A stretch of DNA of 62,695 nt from Marininema mesophilum (GTDB lineage: Bacteria; Bacillota; Bacilli; Thermoactinomycetales; DSM-45169), in NCBI RefSeq assembly GCF_900106775.1, contig NZ_FNNQ01000017.1, positions 1 through 62,695 on the forward strand, in the 5' to 3' direction. The position numbers and the translations under genes were made by a program. The notes below the pieces were generated by a model that had not been told where the DNA came from, searched no databases, and saw only the letters and a program-made list of their open reading frames with translations. This document shows, one piece after another, positions 33,138 to 42,617 of this stretch (its first letter is position 1; each line of letters starts with the position of its first letter).

Positions 33138-34289
33138 CTAACGCATTCCGTCAATAAGTACCTGAATCACCTCAGGGCGCGAAAATTCCGGAGGTGGAGT
33201 AATACCTTCCCGCAACATTGCCCGTACTTTTGTCCCTGATAGGGTGACATGATCTTCACTTGGATGAGGACACGTTTTATAAGAGGCCATTCCAGTACAT
33301 CGTCGACAATAAAAACTATGTTCAAAAAACAGCGGTGTAATTCCAAGCTCATCTCTGTGAAAGGTACGTAGTAACTCTTGAGCATCGTAGGTCCCATAGT
33401 AATCCCCAACGCCTGCATGATCACGACCTACAATAAAATGAGTGCATCCGTAATTTTTTCGCACAAGTGCATGGAAAACCGCTTCCCGCGGCCCCGCATA
33501 ACGCATCGCCGCAGGAAATACGCTGAGAAAAACCCGCTCTTTCGGATAATAGGACGCTAGGATGGCTTCGTAGCTCTTCATACGCACATCGGCTGGAATA
33601 TCATCGGATTTGGTCTCACCAACGAGTGGATGTAGAAATAACCCATCCACCGTTTCTAATGCCGATTTTTGAATATATTCATGGGCGCGATGAACTGGAT
33701 TTCTCGTTTGAAAACCAACGACCCTTTCCCATCCCCTATCGGCAAAAATTTGCCGGCTTTGCTGTGGAGTGGTGTAGTAGCGAGCGAAGGAACCATGTCT
33801 TCTAGTCGCTCCAAAATACCTTATCGGCCCCCCTACTACCCAAGGAGAAGTGGCTAAGAGATAGGAAACCCCGGGGTGGGCCTCGTTCTGGGTACGAAAC
33901 ACCTCCGACGCCTCTTTAAGGGGATCAATCTGATAGATGCTCTCCACATGAAGCAATCCATAGATCACTCCATCTGGACCCTTCAAGGCCACTTCCTTTC
34001 CTATCTTTACTGTCTGTAATTCTTCCTCTGTCACCGGAAGCGTAATCGGAAGGCTCCAGATCGTCCCATCAGAAAGACGCATCGAATCTCGAACCGATAG
34101 ATAATTTTCCTGATTCATAAAACCTTTTAAGGGAGAAAAAACTCCCGTTCCGATGCACTCTATATCCGATATACTCCGTAAAGATAGCGAGACCGCGGGT
34201 AATGAATTGGCCCGCCGTTGCTCTTCTTTTTGCTCCATCTCGTTGCATTGACGATTGATTAACACTCCTCCATGAGGCACGGAGACCAT
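33138..34289 (-). CDS. sat: Sulfate adenylyltransferase (ATP sulfurylase)
   Basis: This enzyme activates sulfate with ATP to adenosine phosphosulfate, the first step of sulfate assimilation. The 383 residues have the prokaryotic Sat layout: VGFQTRNPVHRAHEYIQ with the nucleotide-binding HxxH, GETKSDDIP, VFPAAMRYAGPREAVFHAL, IVGRDHAGVGDYYG, and a cysteine group CRRCTGMASYKTCPH. The start is ATG 34289 behind GGGGGATG. It lies 34 bp after cysH on the same strand; no cysC or sulfate permease is attached, fitting direct APS reduction. Confidence 0.92.
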   Translation of the reverse strand: MVSVPHGGVLINRQCNEMEQKEEQRRANSLPAVSLSLRSISDIECIGTGVFSPLKGFMNQENYLSVRDSMRLSDGTIWSLPITLPVTEEELQTVKIGKEVALKGPDGVIYGLLHVESIYQIDPLKEASEVFRTQNEAHPGVSYLLATSPWVVGGPIRYFGATRRHGSFARYYTTPQQSRQIFADRGWERVVGFQTRNPVHRAHEYIQKSALETVDGLFLHPLVGETKSDDIPADVRMKSYEAILASYYPKERVFLSVFPAAMRYAGPREAVFHALVRKNYGCTHFIVGRDHAGVGDYYGTYDAQELLRTFHRDELGITPLFFEHSFYCRRCTGMASYKTCPHPSEDHVTLSGTKVRAMLREGITPPPEFSRPEVIQVLIDGMR

Positions 34290-34323
34290 TGCTCATCCCC
34301 CAGTAAATGATTTTTCAGCCTAG

Positions 34324-35073
34324 CTAGTCATTTGCACTTTCCTTACCTTGATGAAGCCCACACTCCGTCTTACCAAAGCTCGCCCACCTTCCAGCACGTG
34401 AATCTTCACCAGTCGCCACCGACCGTGTACAGGGTATACAGCCAATGCTGGGATAGTGTTTTTCATGCAATGGATTATAAGGGACTTGATACTGATGAAT
34501 ATATTCCCATACATCCTCTGCTGAATGATATGCAAGGGGATTGATTTTAACCAAACCAAATTGGCTGTCCCACTCAACTACTTCTGCATTTGCCCGACTC
34601 GGTGCTTGGTCTCGACGAATCCCTGTAATCCACGCATCCCGTCCAGCAAGAAAGCGGCGTAGGGGCTCCACCTTACGTATAAAACAACACTGATCAGGTT
34701 CTCTCTTCCATAGTTCGTCTCCCCACAATTCTGCCTGCTTCGATAACGTATAGGCAGGTTCTACGCGAGTAAAGGAAATATCATACGCTTTTATTAATTG
34801 ATCACGGGTCTCATGTGTCTCCTTAAACAAGAGATCCGTATCTAAGTAAAATATCGTTGGCTCATTATCTATGCGAGTCAGCCGATGTACCAAGGAAACA
34901 TCCTCAAAACCAAAACTACAGGCAAGAGCTACTCCCTTACCAAATTCCTGTACAGCCCATGAGAGAATCTGATCAGGATCTCGTTCATCTAAAGTAGCAA
35001 CGACACGGCGAACTTTCTCCTCATTCCATCCGTTCCCTTTATCCTCTTGTCCGGAATTACTCTGATTTACCAT
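34324..35073 (-). CDS. cysH: Adenylyl-sulfate reductase
   Basis: This enzyme reduces activated sulfate to sulfite with thioredoxin. The 249 residues carry ALACSFGFEDVSLVH, FYLDTDLLFKET, REPDQCCFIRKVEPL, TGIRRDQAPSRA and the closing SIGCIPCTRSV and ECGLH. The CC and CxxC pairs are the iron-sulfur ligands of APS-type reductases, so APS rather than PAPS is the likely substrate. ATG 35073 follows AGGAGG. It probably forms an operon with sat. No S-box is present in the upstream region. Confidence 0.92.
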   Translation of the reverse strand: MVNQSNSGQEDKGNGWNEEKVRRVVATLDERDPDQILSWAVQEFGKGVALACSFGFEDVSLVHRLTRIDNEPTIFYLDTDLLFKETHETRDQLIKAYDISFTRVEPAYTLSKQAELWGDELWKREPDQCCFIRKVEPLRRFLAGRDAWITGIRRDQAPSRANAEVVEWDSQFGLVKINPLAYHSAEDVWEYIHQYQVPYNPLHEKHYPSIGCIPCTRSVATGEDSRAGRWASFGKTECGLHQGKESAND

Positions 35074-35248
35074 CGCTTTCCCTCCTTCCCTCTTTCCTTA
35101 TTCGCAAGAAGGGCTCGATGACACATCGATTAACAGAGTTTATTGCCGAAATCTTGAAAGCGAACTATACTATAGAAGATCGTTTTTGAAATGAGGGATT
35201 ATCCTTGCTAACCGTGATTTTGCACTAAGGATTTTACGTTAAAAGCAT
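35074..35248 (-). promoter_or_regulatory. Upstream region of cysH
   Basis: A TATAGT on the minus strand within the small palindrome CTATACTATAG (35165-35175) could be the -10 element, with TTTCAA 16 bp before it. The match is weak, and an activator or a different promoter is possible. Confidence 0.3.
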
Positions 35249-35431
35249 AAGAAGTTCAAAAACCAGGGCACTTCCAGGCTTATTTGTGCTGTCTACTTTT
35301 CAGTACCTCTGGCGGATTTCTTATGCTTCCTTAGTTTCAAGACACGGGTGGCTGATCTCTGTAGTTTCTTATGTCTAAAAAAACGATCCAAAGGTCAGCC
35401 CACGTGTTCTAAATCCTTGAACACGAAGGGG
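35249..35431 (+). promoter_or_regulatory. Leader with mutually exclusive hairpins before an MFS gene
   Basis: Three pairings occur. GCATAAGAA (near 35244-35252) pairs with TTCTTATGC about 70 nt later. ACACG...GGCTGA (35342-35355) pairs with TCAGCC..CGTGT (35395-35407). CGTGTTC (35403-35409) can instead pair with GAACACG (35419-35425), which abuts the ribosome site AAGGGG. The last two folds compete for the same bases, as in translational attenuators of resistance genes. Confidence 0.45.
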
Positions 35432-35442
35432 TTGTTAGCTAG

Positions 35443-36699
35443 ATGCAACGCTTCTCTGCCTATTCTATGTACCTTTTCTATACAGCTATCGGTTCTTTTT
35501 GTTTTAGCCTTATGAGTACGGCTACTGTTCTCTATTTTATAGAAGCTATTCATATGAATAGCTTTCAATTATTAATGGTCGGCTTTGTATTGGAGATCAC
35601 CGTTTTTTTGTTTGAAGTTCCTACAGGAATCCTGGCGGATTTATATAGCCGACGGTTATCGATGGCCATCGGAATTATGCTCACCGGATGTGGGTTTCTT
35701 TTAACCAGTCTAATGCCATCCTTCCCCGCTATCCTTATCGCTCAGGTGTTATGGGGTATCGGACATACTTTTCAGAGTGGCGCGGATCAAGCATGGATCG
35801 CCGATGAGTTGGCAAGCAATCGTCTCGATGCGATTTTTTTACGGGGGACTCAAGTTGGGCAGCTAGCTACTTTAGCTGGGATTGGAGCGAGTATATTATT
35901 CGGCCAAATCTCCCTATCCCTTCCCATTGCCATCGCAGGTATTCTCCTGATCCTTACCTCCCTCTTTATACAAGGATGGTTTCCTGAAACAGGATTCCAG
36001 CCTGAAACCAATAGCCAAGTAGCGCTTTGGCAACGAATGACGGGGACATTAAAAGAAGGCATCCAGGTGATTCGAGGAGATGCTCTGCTTATCACGATCA
36101 TTCTCATCGGTCTCTTTATGGGCCTTTACGCGGAAGGCTTTGACCGTCTCTGGCAAAAACACCTGTTACAAACCTTTAAACTGCCTGCTATCGGTGATGG
36201 CGGAAATATCCTATGGTTTGGCGGACTGAATGCTTGCGCCCTTTTATTCAATATACTAGTTGTCGAGTGGATCCGGCGGCATTTACAACGTACAGGCAAA
36301 CAAACAAAGGTATGGATTTTACTTATGATTCACCTACTGCTGACGGTTACGATCCTTGTATTCGCCTGGACTGTCCATCTCGGGATAGCCTTAGCGGCCT
36401 ACTCTATCACCTTTCTCCTTCGCCAGTTAAACGTACCCCTCTATACCGCTTGGATCAATGAGTCGATTCACACTTCTCATCTACGGGCAACCATTTTTTC
36501 GATGCAAGGACAAGTTCAATCCCTAGGTGAAGTTTTAGGTGGCCCCTTGGTGATGTTGGTTTTGTTTATTTGGAAGAGTACAGATGTTGCTGGGCTTATT
36601 ACATCGGCTCTCTTGCTTCTACCCATCTGCCTCCTGCTCCTTTTCACGCTAAGACCTGGTTCAAAGGAAGGCACCATTGTACGAACGAAGGATGACTAA
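35443..36699 (+). CDS. MFS transporter, drug-efflux type
   Basis: This is a 418-residue major-facilitator protein with twelve helices. Recognisable parts are EVPTGILADLYSRRLSMAIG (motif A between helices 2 and 3), LWGIGHTFQSGADQAWIADE, FPETGF after helix 6, and SIHTSHLRATIFSMQGQVQS in the C-terminal half, as in tetracycline/macrolide-type exporters. ATG 35443 follows AAGGGG. Its leader can form competing hairpins, which supports inducible expression. The substrate is unknown. Confidence 0.78.
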   Translation: MQRFSAYSMYLFYTAIGSFCFSLMSTATVLYFIEAIHMNSFQLLMVGFVLEITVFLFEVPTGILADLYSRRLSMAIGIMLTGCGFLLTSLMPSFPAILIAQVLWGIGHTFQSGADQAWIADELASNRLDAIFLRGTQVGQLATLAGIGASILFGQISLSLPIAIAGILLILTSLFIQGWFPETGFQPETNSQVALWQRMTGTLKEGIQVIRGDALLITIILIGLFMGLYAEGFDRLWQKHLLQTFKLPAIGDGGNILWFGGLNACALLFNILVVEWIRRHLQRTGKQTKVWILLMIHLLLTVTILVFAWTVHLGIALAAYSITFLLRQLNVPLYTAWINESIHTSHLRATIFSMQGQVQSLGEVLGGPLVMLVLFIWKSTDVAGLITSALLLLPICLLLLFTLRPGSKEGTIVRTKDD

Positions 36700-36733
36700 A
36701 AAAAGAGTCCAGTCAATACTGGCTCTGTTTTCT
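36700..36733 (+). terminator. Terminator of the MFS gene
   Basis: AGAGTCCAGT and ACTGGCTCT form an imperfect stem with an A-rich start and GTTTTCTTTC behind it. Confidence 0.65.
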
Positions 36734-36885
36734 TTCATTCCCTCGGCCTGTAATTGGTTGTTCCTCTTTCCACCTTGCTCATCCCATTAGCAATCCGTAC
36801 AATAAGCTATAGGTATCGACACATCAAGAGTGGATCTTCCCCTGACTCAATTCTATCTAAAACTTCGGTTGAAAGGAGCTTTTTT

Positions 36886-37329
36886 GTGGAACTTATCGTC
36901 TATCTGGCTGGGCAAATTCACGACGACTGGCGGGACCAATTGCGTAAAAAGGCGGAAGAACGAGGACTTCCACTCGTCTTTAAAGGACCCCAGGAGGATC
37001 ATGATCGTTCGGATGACATCGGAGAAACGATCAAAGGGGAGCAGCCCACAATCGAATACCGCGATCAAGTAGCATCAGAGATGAATAATCTACGGACACG
37101 CATTTGGATGTCTAAAGCGGATGTCGTCATCGCTCTGTTCGGGGAAAAATACCGGCAGTGGAATACGGCAATGGATGCCGCTGTCGCTCTTCAAGCAGGG
37201 AAACCGCTTATTCTCGTCCGTCCACCGGAGCTGATTCATCCTCTCAAGGAATTGGGGCAACGAGCACAAGTGGTGGTGGAAACCCCTGACCAAGCACTAG
37301 ATGCTTTGGCTTATGTACTGGAACAGTAA
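36886..37329 (+). CDS. ytoQ: YtoQ-family protein
   Basis: This is a 147-residue protein of the YtoQ family, distantly related to nucleoside deoxyribosyltransferase folds, without a proven role. VYLAGQIHDDWRDQLRKKAE opens it; FKGPQEDHDRSDDIGE, NNLRTRIWMSKADVVIALFG, YRQWNTAMDAAVALQAGKPL and RPPELIHPLKEL follow in family order. GTG 36886 lies behind GAAAGGAG; a longer frame to 36754 has no ribosome site and no conserved residues. It stands alone. Confidence 0.87.
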   Translation: MELIVYLAGQIHDDWRDQLRKKAEERGLPLVFKGPQEDHDRSDDIGETIKGEQPTIEYRDQVASEMNNLRTRIWMSKADVVIALFGEKYRQWNTAMDAAVALQAGKPLILVRPPELIHPLKELGQRAQVVVETPDQALDALAYVLEQ

Positions 37330-37366
37330 AAAATCACTGCTCTCACAGGAGGGCAGTGATTTTTTA
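37328..37366. terminator. Bidirectional terminator
   Basis: AAAATCACTGC pairs with GCAGTGATTTT between the converging ytoQ and amidohydrolase genes. Confidence 0.85.
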
Positions 37367-37369
37367 ACA

Positions 37370-38992
37370 TTAAGACAAGCTCCCTTCATCTCGCCAAGCT
37401 ATGTGACCATTCACCACAGTCATGATTGCCTTAGTCTCCAATAGTGTATCCGGGTCAGGACCTAGGAGATCTCGATCAAATATAGAGAGATCCGCCCACT
37501 TCCCAGGGGTAATCGAGCCACGTTCCCCTTGCTCCCCTACTGTGGTAGCCCCTCCCCAGGTAAATAGATGAAGAGCTTCCAATGGGGTTAGCTTCTGTTC
37601 TGGAATCCATCCAGGATGATCCTCACGATAAGGATCCCTTCGGGTGATTGCTGTATGGAGACCTAATAAGGGGTTAATCGGCTCAATCGGCGCATCACTT
37701 CCTCCACCACAGGGGATGCCGGAAGCGATCAGACTTTTCCATGCATAGGCGAAGGGAAGTCTTCTCTCTCCTAACCGCTTAACAACCCAAGGGAAGTCAC
37801 TCGCGACAAATCGAGGTTGAATATCGACAACGAGGGGTAGTTGGCGGATACGAGTAAATAATTCACGGCTAAGAACCTGGGCATGAATCAGCCGATTCGG
37901 TAATGAATGTCTCCTGCCTCGAAAGGTGGGTAATTGCTCCAGAACTTCGACTACCTGGTTAGCTGCTCCATCACCAATCGCATGAACAGCAACTGGCATG
38001 TCATGTTCATGGGCTTTCCTAAACAACCACCTCATCTCCTCCTGGGAATGAATGGAGATCCCTAGAGTGGAACTATCATCTGCATAGGGTGTTGAAAGCC
38101 GCGCTGTACGCCCTCCAAAGGAACCATCCGCAAAGATTTTCATCGCTCCGATACGGAACCATTCATCTCCGTTCCCAGCAGATAACCCAGCTTCGATCAG
38201 TTCCTCAAAAAAGGGATGATAAATTAAGTGGTGACTACGTAAAAAGACCCCTTCCTGAATCAGTTCCCGATAGATCCTCACCAATTCACGCACACTTCCT
38301 GCATCTCGTAAATCTTCAGTATGAACAGCTGTTATTCCATAGGATAGGGCATCCCTTGCCGCCTTATTTGCCCATTCTTTTTTTTCTGCAAAGGTAACGG
38401 GAGGAATTGCATCACGAAAGGGTTGTGAAGCATTTTCATAAACCAAACCATTTAAATAACCATGCTCATCCCGTCCATAAACTCCATCGGATGGATCTGG
38501 TGCATTCATGGCTAAGCCTGCTGCTTTAATCGCGCAGGTGTTAACTGCTTGTACATGATGACAGGAACGGGTGAGCATCACAGGGTGCATGGGGGCGATG
38601 CGGTCTAACTCTTCCCGTAAAGGAGGGCCACCATCTTTCATTCGATGTTCATCCCAATTAAGGCCCAAGATCCACTGACCAGGTGGTGTCAGCTCCACCC
38701 ATTCACGCACCCGACGAAGCATGCTATTTTTACTTGACTCCTTAGCAAAGTCCAAGCAAGATAGCCTGATCCCATGGCCTAAAAGGTGAAGATGATTATC
38801 CGTAAGACCTGGATAAACATACCTCCCTTCTAAATGGATCACTTCCACATCCACCCTACCAAACTGAAGGCTCAATTCTTCAGAGGAACCTATCGCCTGA
38901 ATTTTCCCACCTTCTATATAGACCGCTTCTGCCTTGGGCATTCTTTTATCAAGGGTGAATATATTCCCTTTTACAAAAAGCCGTTTTTCCAT
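37370..38992 (-). CDS. YtcJ-type amidohydrolase
   Basis: This is a metal-dependent amidohydrolase of 540 residues of the YtcJ/Amidohydro_3 group. YPGLTDNHLHLLGHG carries the HxH metal site near residue 70. GLNWDEHRM, LTRSCHHVQAVN, KIFADGSFGGRTA, VAVHAIGDGAANQ, the IHAQVL region and the final GGGSDAPIEPINPL give the other metal ligands. The beta-sandwich ends are present at both termini (ITPGKWADLSIFD). ATG 38992 follows GAGAAGGGG. The substrate is not predictable. Confidence 0.85.
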   Translation of the reverse strand: MEKRLFVKGNIFTLDKRMPKAEAVYIEGGKIQAIGSSEELSLQFGRVDVEVIHLEGRYVYPGLTDNHLHLLGHGIRLSCLDFAKESSKNSMLRRVREWVELTPPGQWILGLNWDEHRMKDGGPPLREELDRIAPMHPVMLTRSCHHVQAVNTCAIKAAGLAMNAPDPSDGVYGRDEHGYLNGLVYENASQPFRDAIPPVTFAEKKEWANKAARDALSYGITAVHTEDLRDAGSVRELVRIYRELIQEGVFLRSHHLIYHPFFEELIEAGLSAGNGDEWFRIGAMKIFADGSFGGRTARLSTPYADDSSTLGISIHSQEEMRWLFRKAHEHDMPVAVHAIGDGAANQVVEVLEQLPTFRGRRHSLPNRLIHAQVLSRELFTRIRQLPLVVDIQPRFVASDFPWVVKRLGERRLPFAYAWKSLIASGIPCGGGSDAPIEPINPLLGLHTAITRRDPYREDHPGWIPEQKLTPLEALHLFTWGGATTVGEQGERGSITPGKWADLSIFDRDLLGPDPDTLLETKAIMTVVNGHIAWRDEGSLS

Positions 38993-39070
38993 CACAAACC
39001 CCTTCTCACCTGGGATTTTCATCTCACAGCGATTGTATCATCAATCTCATTCGCTGCAAGCATCCTACTC

Positions 39071-40444
39071 TCATTCTGTCACTCTCTCTAGTAACACACA
39101 GCACTCTACTTGGGCAGTCTGCGGAAACATATCCACCGGCTGAATAGTACGAATCTGATATCCACCCTGCACGAGAGTTGCACAATCCTTTGCAAGCGTA
39201 GACGGGTTACAGGAAACATACACGAATCGAGCAACCTGTGTGCGGATCAGTGCTTGGATAAAAGCATTACCCAATCCTGTCCGGGGGGGATCAGCCACTA
39301 CCACATCCGGCCGGAAACCCTCGTCTGCCCAACGGGGTAGTAATTCCTCAGCAGCTCCAACATGATATTCCGCATGATCGATGCCGTTTGCAATCGCATT
39401 TTCTCTCGCATCCACTACCGCCTCAGCAATTGTGTCCATACCGATCACTTTGGCAGCCTTTTGTGCGAGCCATATCCCGATGGTACCTGTGCCGCAGTAT
39501 GCATCTACTACTGTCTCATGACCGGTTAACCCGGCAGCATTCATAACTTCATTGTACAGTCGAACTGTCTGCGAAGGGTTAAGCTGAAAGAAAGCGGGTG
39601 CTGAGAGGTGAAACACCCGGTCACCCAATTGTTCAGCCATTGTACTCTGGCCCCAAAGAACACGACTTTTTTCTCCAAAAACTAGCGAGGTACGCTGGGG
39701 ATTATGATTGACGACTAAACTGACCAACTCAGGAATTCTTCGAATCAACTCCTGTTGTAATACTTTTTCCTTCGGGAGAGGATTCTCTTTACTAATCAAG
39801 ACCAGTTGCGCCTCTTTTGTTTCAAAACCATAACGAACAACCAGATGACGAATCGATCCCAGATGCTTTCGTTCATCATAAATGGGAATCGACAAATCTG
39901 CCAATGTACGTCGTGCAATATCAAGGATTCGGTCTGTAACGGGATGCTGAACTAAACAGCCCTTCATATCAATTAAACGATGGGAAGAAGGACTATACAT
40001 GCCCATCACCACTTTACCCTGTTGTTTCTGAACAGGTAACTGAGCCTTATTGCGATAGGACCATGGCTCTTCCATACCTAGCGTTTCATGAATAGGGAGT
40101 CCTTCTTTCCCTGTATAACGAGAGAACGCTTCCTCTACTAACTCTCGCTTTAATCTTAGTTGCATCGGATAAGCTATATGTTGTAGCTGGCATCCGCCAC
40201 ACTCCTGATAAACCGGACAGGGGGCAGTTACCCGAGAGGAAGATCGTTTTAGGATGCGCTGGATGTTTCCCCGGGCAAATTTCTTTTTCACCTCAGTAAT
40301 GCGAACCGCAACATACTCCCCAGGTATTGCTTCATCCACAAACACCACTTGTTTCTGATAATAACCAACCCCTTCACCATTGATGCCAAGACTGCGAATA
40401 GGGAGGCGTATCATCTGTCCCTGCTTTAACTTCATTTGGCTCAT
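39071..40444 (-). CDS. rlmD: 23S rRNA (uracil-5-)-methyltransferase RlmD-like
   Basis: This is an SAM-dependent rRNA methyltransferase of 457 residues. A TRAM RNA-binding domain leads (about 5-65), the iron-sulfur cysteines lie in CPVYQECGGCQLQH, and the catalytic domain has VVDAYCGTGTIGIWLA, the motif DPPRTGL and catalytic Cys in VYVSCNPSTLAKD. Firmicutes use this family for U747 and/or U1939, so the exact site is uncertain. ATG 40444 is chosen because the N-terminal domain starts there; upstream residues are not conserved. Confidence 0.88.
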   Translation of the reverse strand: MSQMKLKQGQMIRLPIRSLGINGEGVGYYQKQVVFVDEAIPGEYVAVRITEVKKKFARGNIQRILKRSSSRVTAPCPVYQECGGCQLQHIAYPMQLRLKRELVEEAFSRYTGKEGLPIHETLGMEEPWSYRNKAQLPVQKQQGKVVMGMYSPSSHRLIDMKGCLVQHPVTDRILDIARRTLADLSIPIYDERKHLGSIRHLVVRYGFETKEAQLVLISKENPLPKEKVLQQELIRRIPELVSLVVNHNPQRTSLVFGEKSRVLWGQSTMAEQLGDRVFHLSAPAFFQLNPSQTVRLYNEVMNAAGLTGHETVVDAYCGTGTIGIWLAQKAAKVIGMDTIAEAVVDARENAIANGIDHAEYHVGAAEELLPRWADEGFRPDVVVADPPRTGLGNAFIQALIRTQVARFVYVSCNPSTLAKDCATLVQGGYQIRTIQPVDMFPQTAQVECCVLLERVTE

Positions 40445-40576
40445 ATCGGAGTTCCACTTCTTTTCTATCAGAGTCGCTGATATCATTGTACCCGAAGTCA
40501 ATGCAAACCCCTACTATCAAGGATATCAAACAGAGAATGACGAAAATACATAAGAATGAAAGGAGGTCATCATCCA

Positions 40577-40930
40577 ATGGCTGATAGCATCCACATTTCG
40601 AATGCGAATCATACCATCACAACGAAAGCCCTTGAAACCATCGCTACCGCTGCAACAGAAGGAACGAAGGGCGTGACCGGGACAGTAAAGGGGACAAGCC
40701 GAGTCACAATGCGAAGGGGACAAGAACCTCCTCGTCGCGGAGTTGTAGTCAGTGCTCAGGAGGATGGATCCATCACTGTATCGATTCGTTTGATGATTGC
40801 TTATGGAGAATATATTCCTAAGGTGGGAGAAGAGACGATTAAAAGAGTATCTGATGCTCTCCATGATATGGCAGGGATTCGTCCTGACCATGTACATATC
40901 CGAGTAGAAGGTATCACCGTTCCAGAATAA
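40577..40930 (+). CDS. Asp23/Gls24-family protein
   Basis: This is a 117-residue Asp23-family protein. The family includes alkaline-shock proteins linked to envelope stress. VSAQEDGSITVSIRLMIAYG and VGEETIKRVSDALHDMAGI match the family's core, and HVHIRVEGITVPE ends it. ATG 40577 follows AAAGGAGG by 10 nt; an earlier ATG at 40556 lies before that site. There is no membrane anchor. It is divergent from rlmD and single. Confidence 0.82.
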   Translation: MADSIHISNANHTITTKALETIATAATEGTKGVTGTVKGTSRVTMRRGQEPPRRGVVVSAQEDGSITVSIRLMIAYGEYIPKVGEETIKRVSDALHDMAGIRPDHVHIRVEGITVPE

Positions 40931-41015
40931 TACACAAAAAAATTTTTCAAAAGGCGGTTTGACACTGTAAAAAAGGGTATATAAGCATATACCGTTGTGC
41001 TAGTCCCCCCTTGAC

Positions 41016-41048
41016 CCCGGCTAATCATTGTTAGCCGGGACTTTTTTT
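41016..41048. terminator. Terminator between the Asp23 gene and hom
   Basis: CCCGGCTAA pairs with TTAGCCGGG around TCATTG, followed by seven T residues on the + strand. Confidence 0.85.
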
Positions 41049-41066
41049 GTTTCGATTCTTTTCCTT

Positions 41067-42374
41067 TTACACCACATTCGTTACCGGATCTTTTACTTCT
41101 TCCGTTGTTGAGTGGCTATAGATCGGTCGATCTAATAAATGGGTCACTTCCAGCCCCAGCTCTGCAAGCAACACCCCGCGATAAACCGGTTCCCAATGAC
41201 CAAGGACACACGCAAATCCACTTCTTCCTCTAGAAAAAGAAGCCACACTCGTATTTTTCACCGGAAGACCAATCTTCTCTAGTCTGCTATGCAACTGATC
41301 TTGTTGTTCTTCTAGCATCGGTGTTGTTGTCTCTAAAAAAATAAACCGATCACCTGATGATACCTGAGGCAGGACAACTGCATCTCGTCGGGGATCTACA
41401 TAAGAGAGGGGTAGACGATAAAGATTGCACAAATCCTCCAACATTGCACTAGCCGTGGGCTGCGCACCAGCTCCCTGACCAACTAGGGTAATATCTTGCA
41501 CACGATCTGCTTCAATGTGTATTCCATTGTACACGCCATCTACAGTGGCAAGTGGATGAGCAAGTGGTAACAAACCAGGCCCGACACGTAAGGATAGAGG
41601 TCGATTCTCCCCGTAGCAATCCACTTGAGCGAGCAGTTTTACAGCATAGCCAAGCTTTTTTGCCAAGGCTAACTCCCCTGGAGTGATATCCCTAATTCCT
41701 TCTCGTGGAATCTCTGTTGTAGAAATATCTACTTCAAAGGCAAGCCGAGCCAATATAGCCAATTTATAGGCAGCATCCAAACCATCAACATCATTGGATG
41801 GATCCGCCTCAGCATATCCCAATTGTTGAGCTATCGCTACACCTTCAGCAAAAGAGATTCCCTTTTTATCCATCTCTGTCAACAAGTAGTTCGTTGTACC
41901 ATTTAATATCCCTGTAATACGCTGGATTCGATTGGTTTGTAAAAAATGCTGGATAGTCCCCAATACTGGGATTCCTCCACCTACACTTGCTTCGTAAAGC
42001 AACTTCACTCCTTGCCGATGAGCAAGCCGCTCCAAATCAGAACCGTGCTTTGCAATTAGCTCCTTATTCGCCGTAACAACATGACACCCAGCAGTTAACG
42101 CCTCTTCAATGTAACGACGTGCGGGTTCCACACCTCCGATTGCCTCAACAACAACCTGTACCCCCGCCTCCAATACCTGGGCAAAATCGGTAGTAATTAA
42201 CGGCTTAACCCCTTCTGCTTGTCGCTGTTTCTCTTGATTACTGACCAATACTTTTTTTACATCAAACAAAATACGGGTCCGCTTTAAAATAACCTCACGG
42301 TTATTCTGCAATGCCTGATAAACCCCCAATCCGACCGTACCAAAGCCTAAAAGTCCCACACCGATCCGTTTCAC
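41067..42374 (-). CDS. hom: Homoserine dehydrogenase
   Basis: This enzyme reduces aspartate semialdehyde to homoserine for threonine and methionine. The 435 residues have the NAD(P) motif GLLGFGTVGLGVYQAL, VTANKELIAKHG, the signature GGGIPVLGTI, LNGTTNYLLTEM and AYKLAILARLAF, with a C-terminal ACT domain (VDPRRDAVVLPQ onward). No thrC or thrB follows. A SAM-I riboswitch precedes the gene, so it is tied to methionine supply in this organism. Confidence 0.93.
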   Translation of the reverse strand: MKRIGVGLLGFGTVGLGVYQALQNNREVILKRTRILFDVKKVLVSNQEKQRQAEGVKPLITTDFAQVLEAGVQVVVEAIGGVEPARRYIEEALTAGCHVVTANKELIAKHGSDLERLAHRQGVKLLYEASVGGGIPVLGTIQHFLQTNRIQRITGILNGTTNYLLTEMDKKGISFAEGVAIAQQLGYAEADPSNDVDGLDAAYKLAILARLAFEVDISTTEIPREGIRDITPGELALAKKLGYAVKLLAQVDCYGENRPLSLRVGPGLLPLAHPLATVDGVYNGIHIEADRVQDITLVGQGAGAQPTASAMLEDLCNLYRLPLSYVDPRRDAVVLPQVSSGDRFIFLETTTPMLEEQQDQLHSRLEKIGLPVKNTSVASFSRGRSGFACVLGHWEPVYRGVLLAELGLEVTHLLDRPIYSHSTTEEVKDPVTNVV

Positions 42375-42402
42375 TTCGACTCCTCCTTTATTTAACCTCT
42401 AT

Positions 42403-42590
42403 AAAACAAAAAGCCCCACTCGGATTAGAGGAGGGGCTGTGTGTACGGTAGAACCGTGTTCCCGCTCCTTATCACTTAGCGCCTACATGCGCTACAGGTA
42501 TTGGCACCATGTCTGTAAGAACGCGTGCTTACAGATGGGTTGCCGGGCTTCATCGGGCCAGTCCCTCCGCCACTCTGGATAAGAATTTTT
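42403..42590 (-). ncRNA. SAM-I (S-box) riboswitch with terminator
   Basis: On the minus strand CTTATCCAGAG, GGCGGAGGGA, CTGGCCCGATGAAGCCCGGC and AACC lead the aptamer, with GGTGCCAATACCTG inside and GATAAGGAG closing helix P1. These are the diagnostic SAM-I blocks. The expression platform is AGCCCCTCC paired with AGTGGGGCT, followed by TTTTTGTTTT (42403-42438). When SAM binds, the terminator should form and shut hom off. Confidence 0.95.
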
Positions 42591-42617
42591 GATTCTTTTC
42601 AATTGTAATTAGTCTAT

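Noticed and set aside
35074..35442. Possible S-box or CymR control of cysH
   Set aside because: None of the S-box blocks (such as GGCGGAGGGA) is present, and no convincing CymR site was found.
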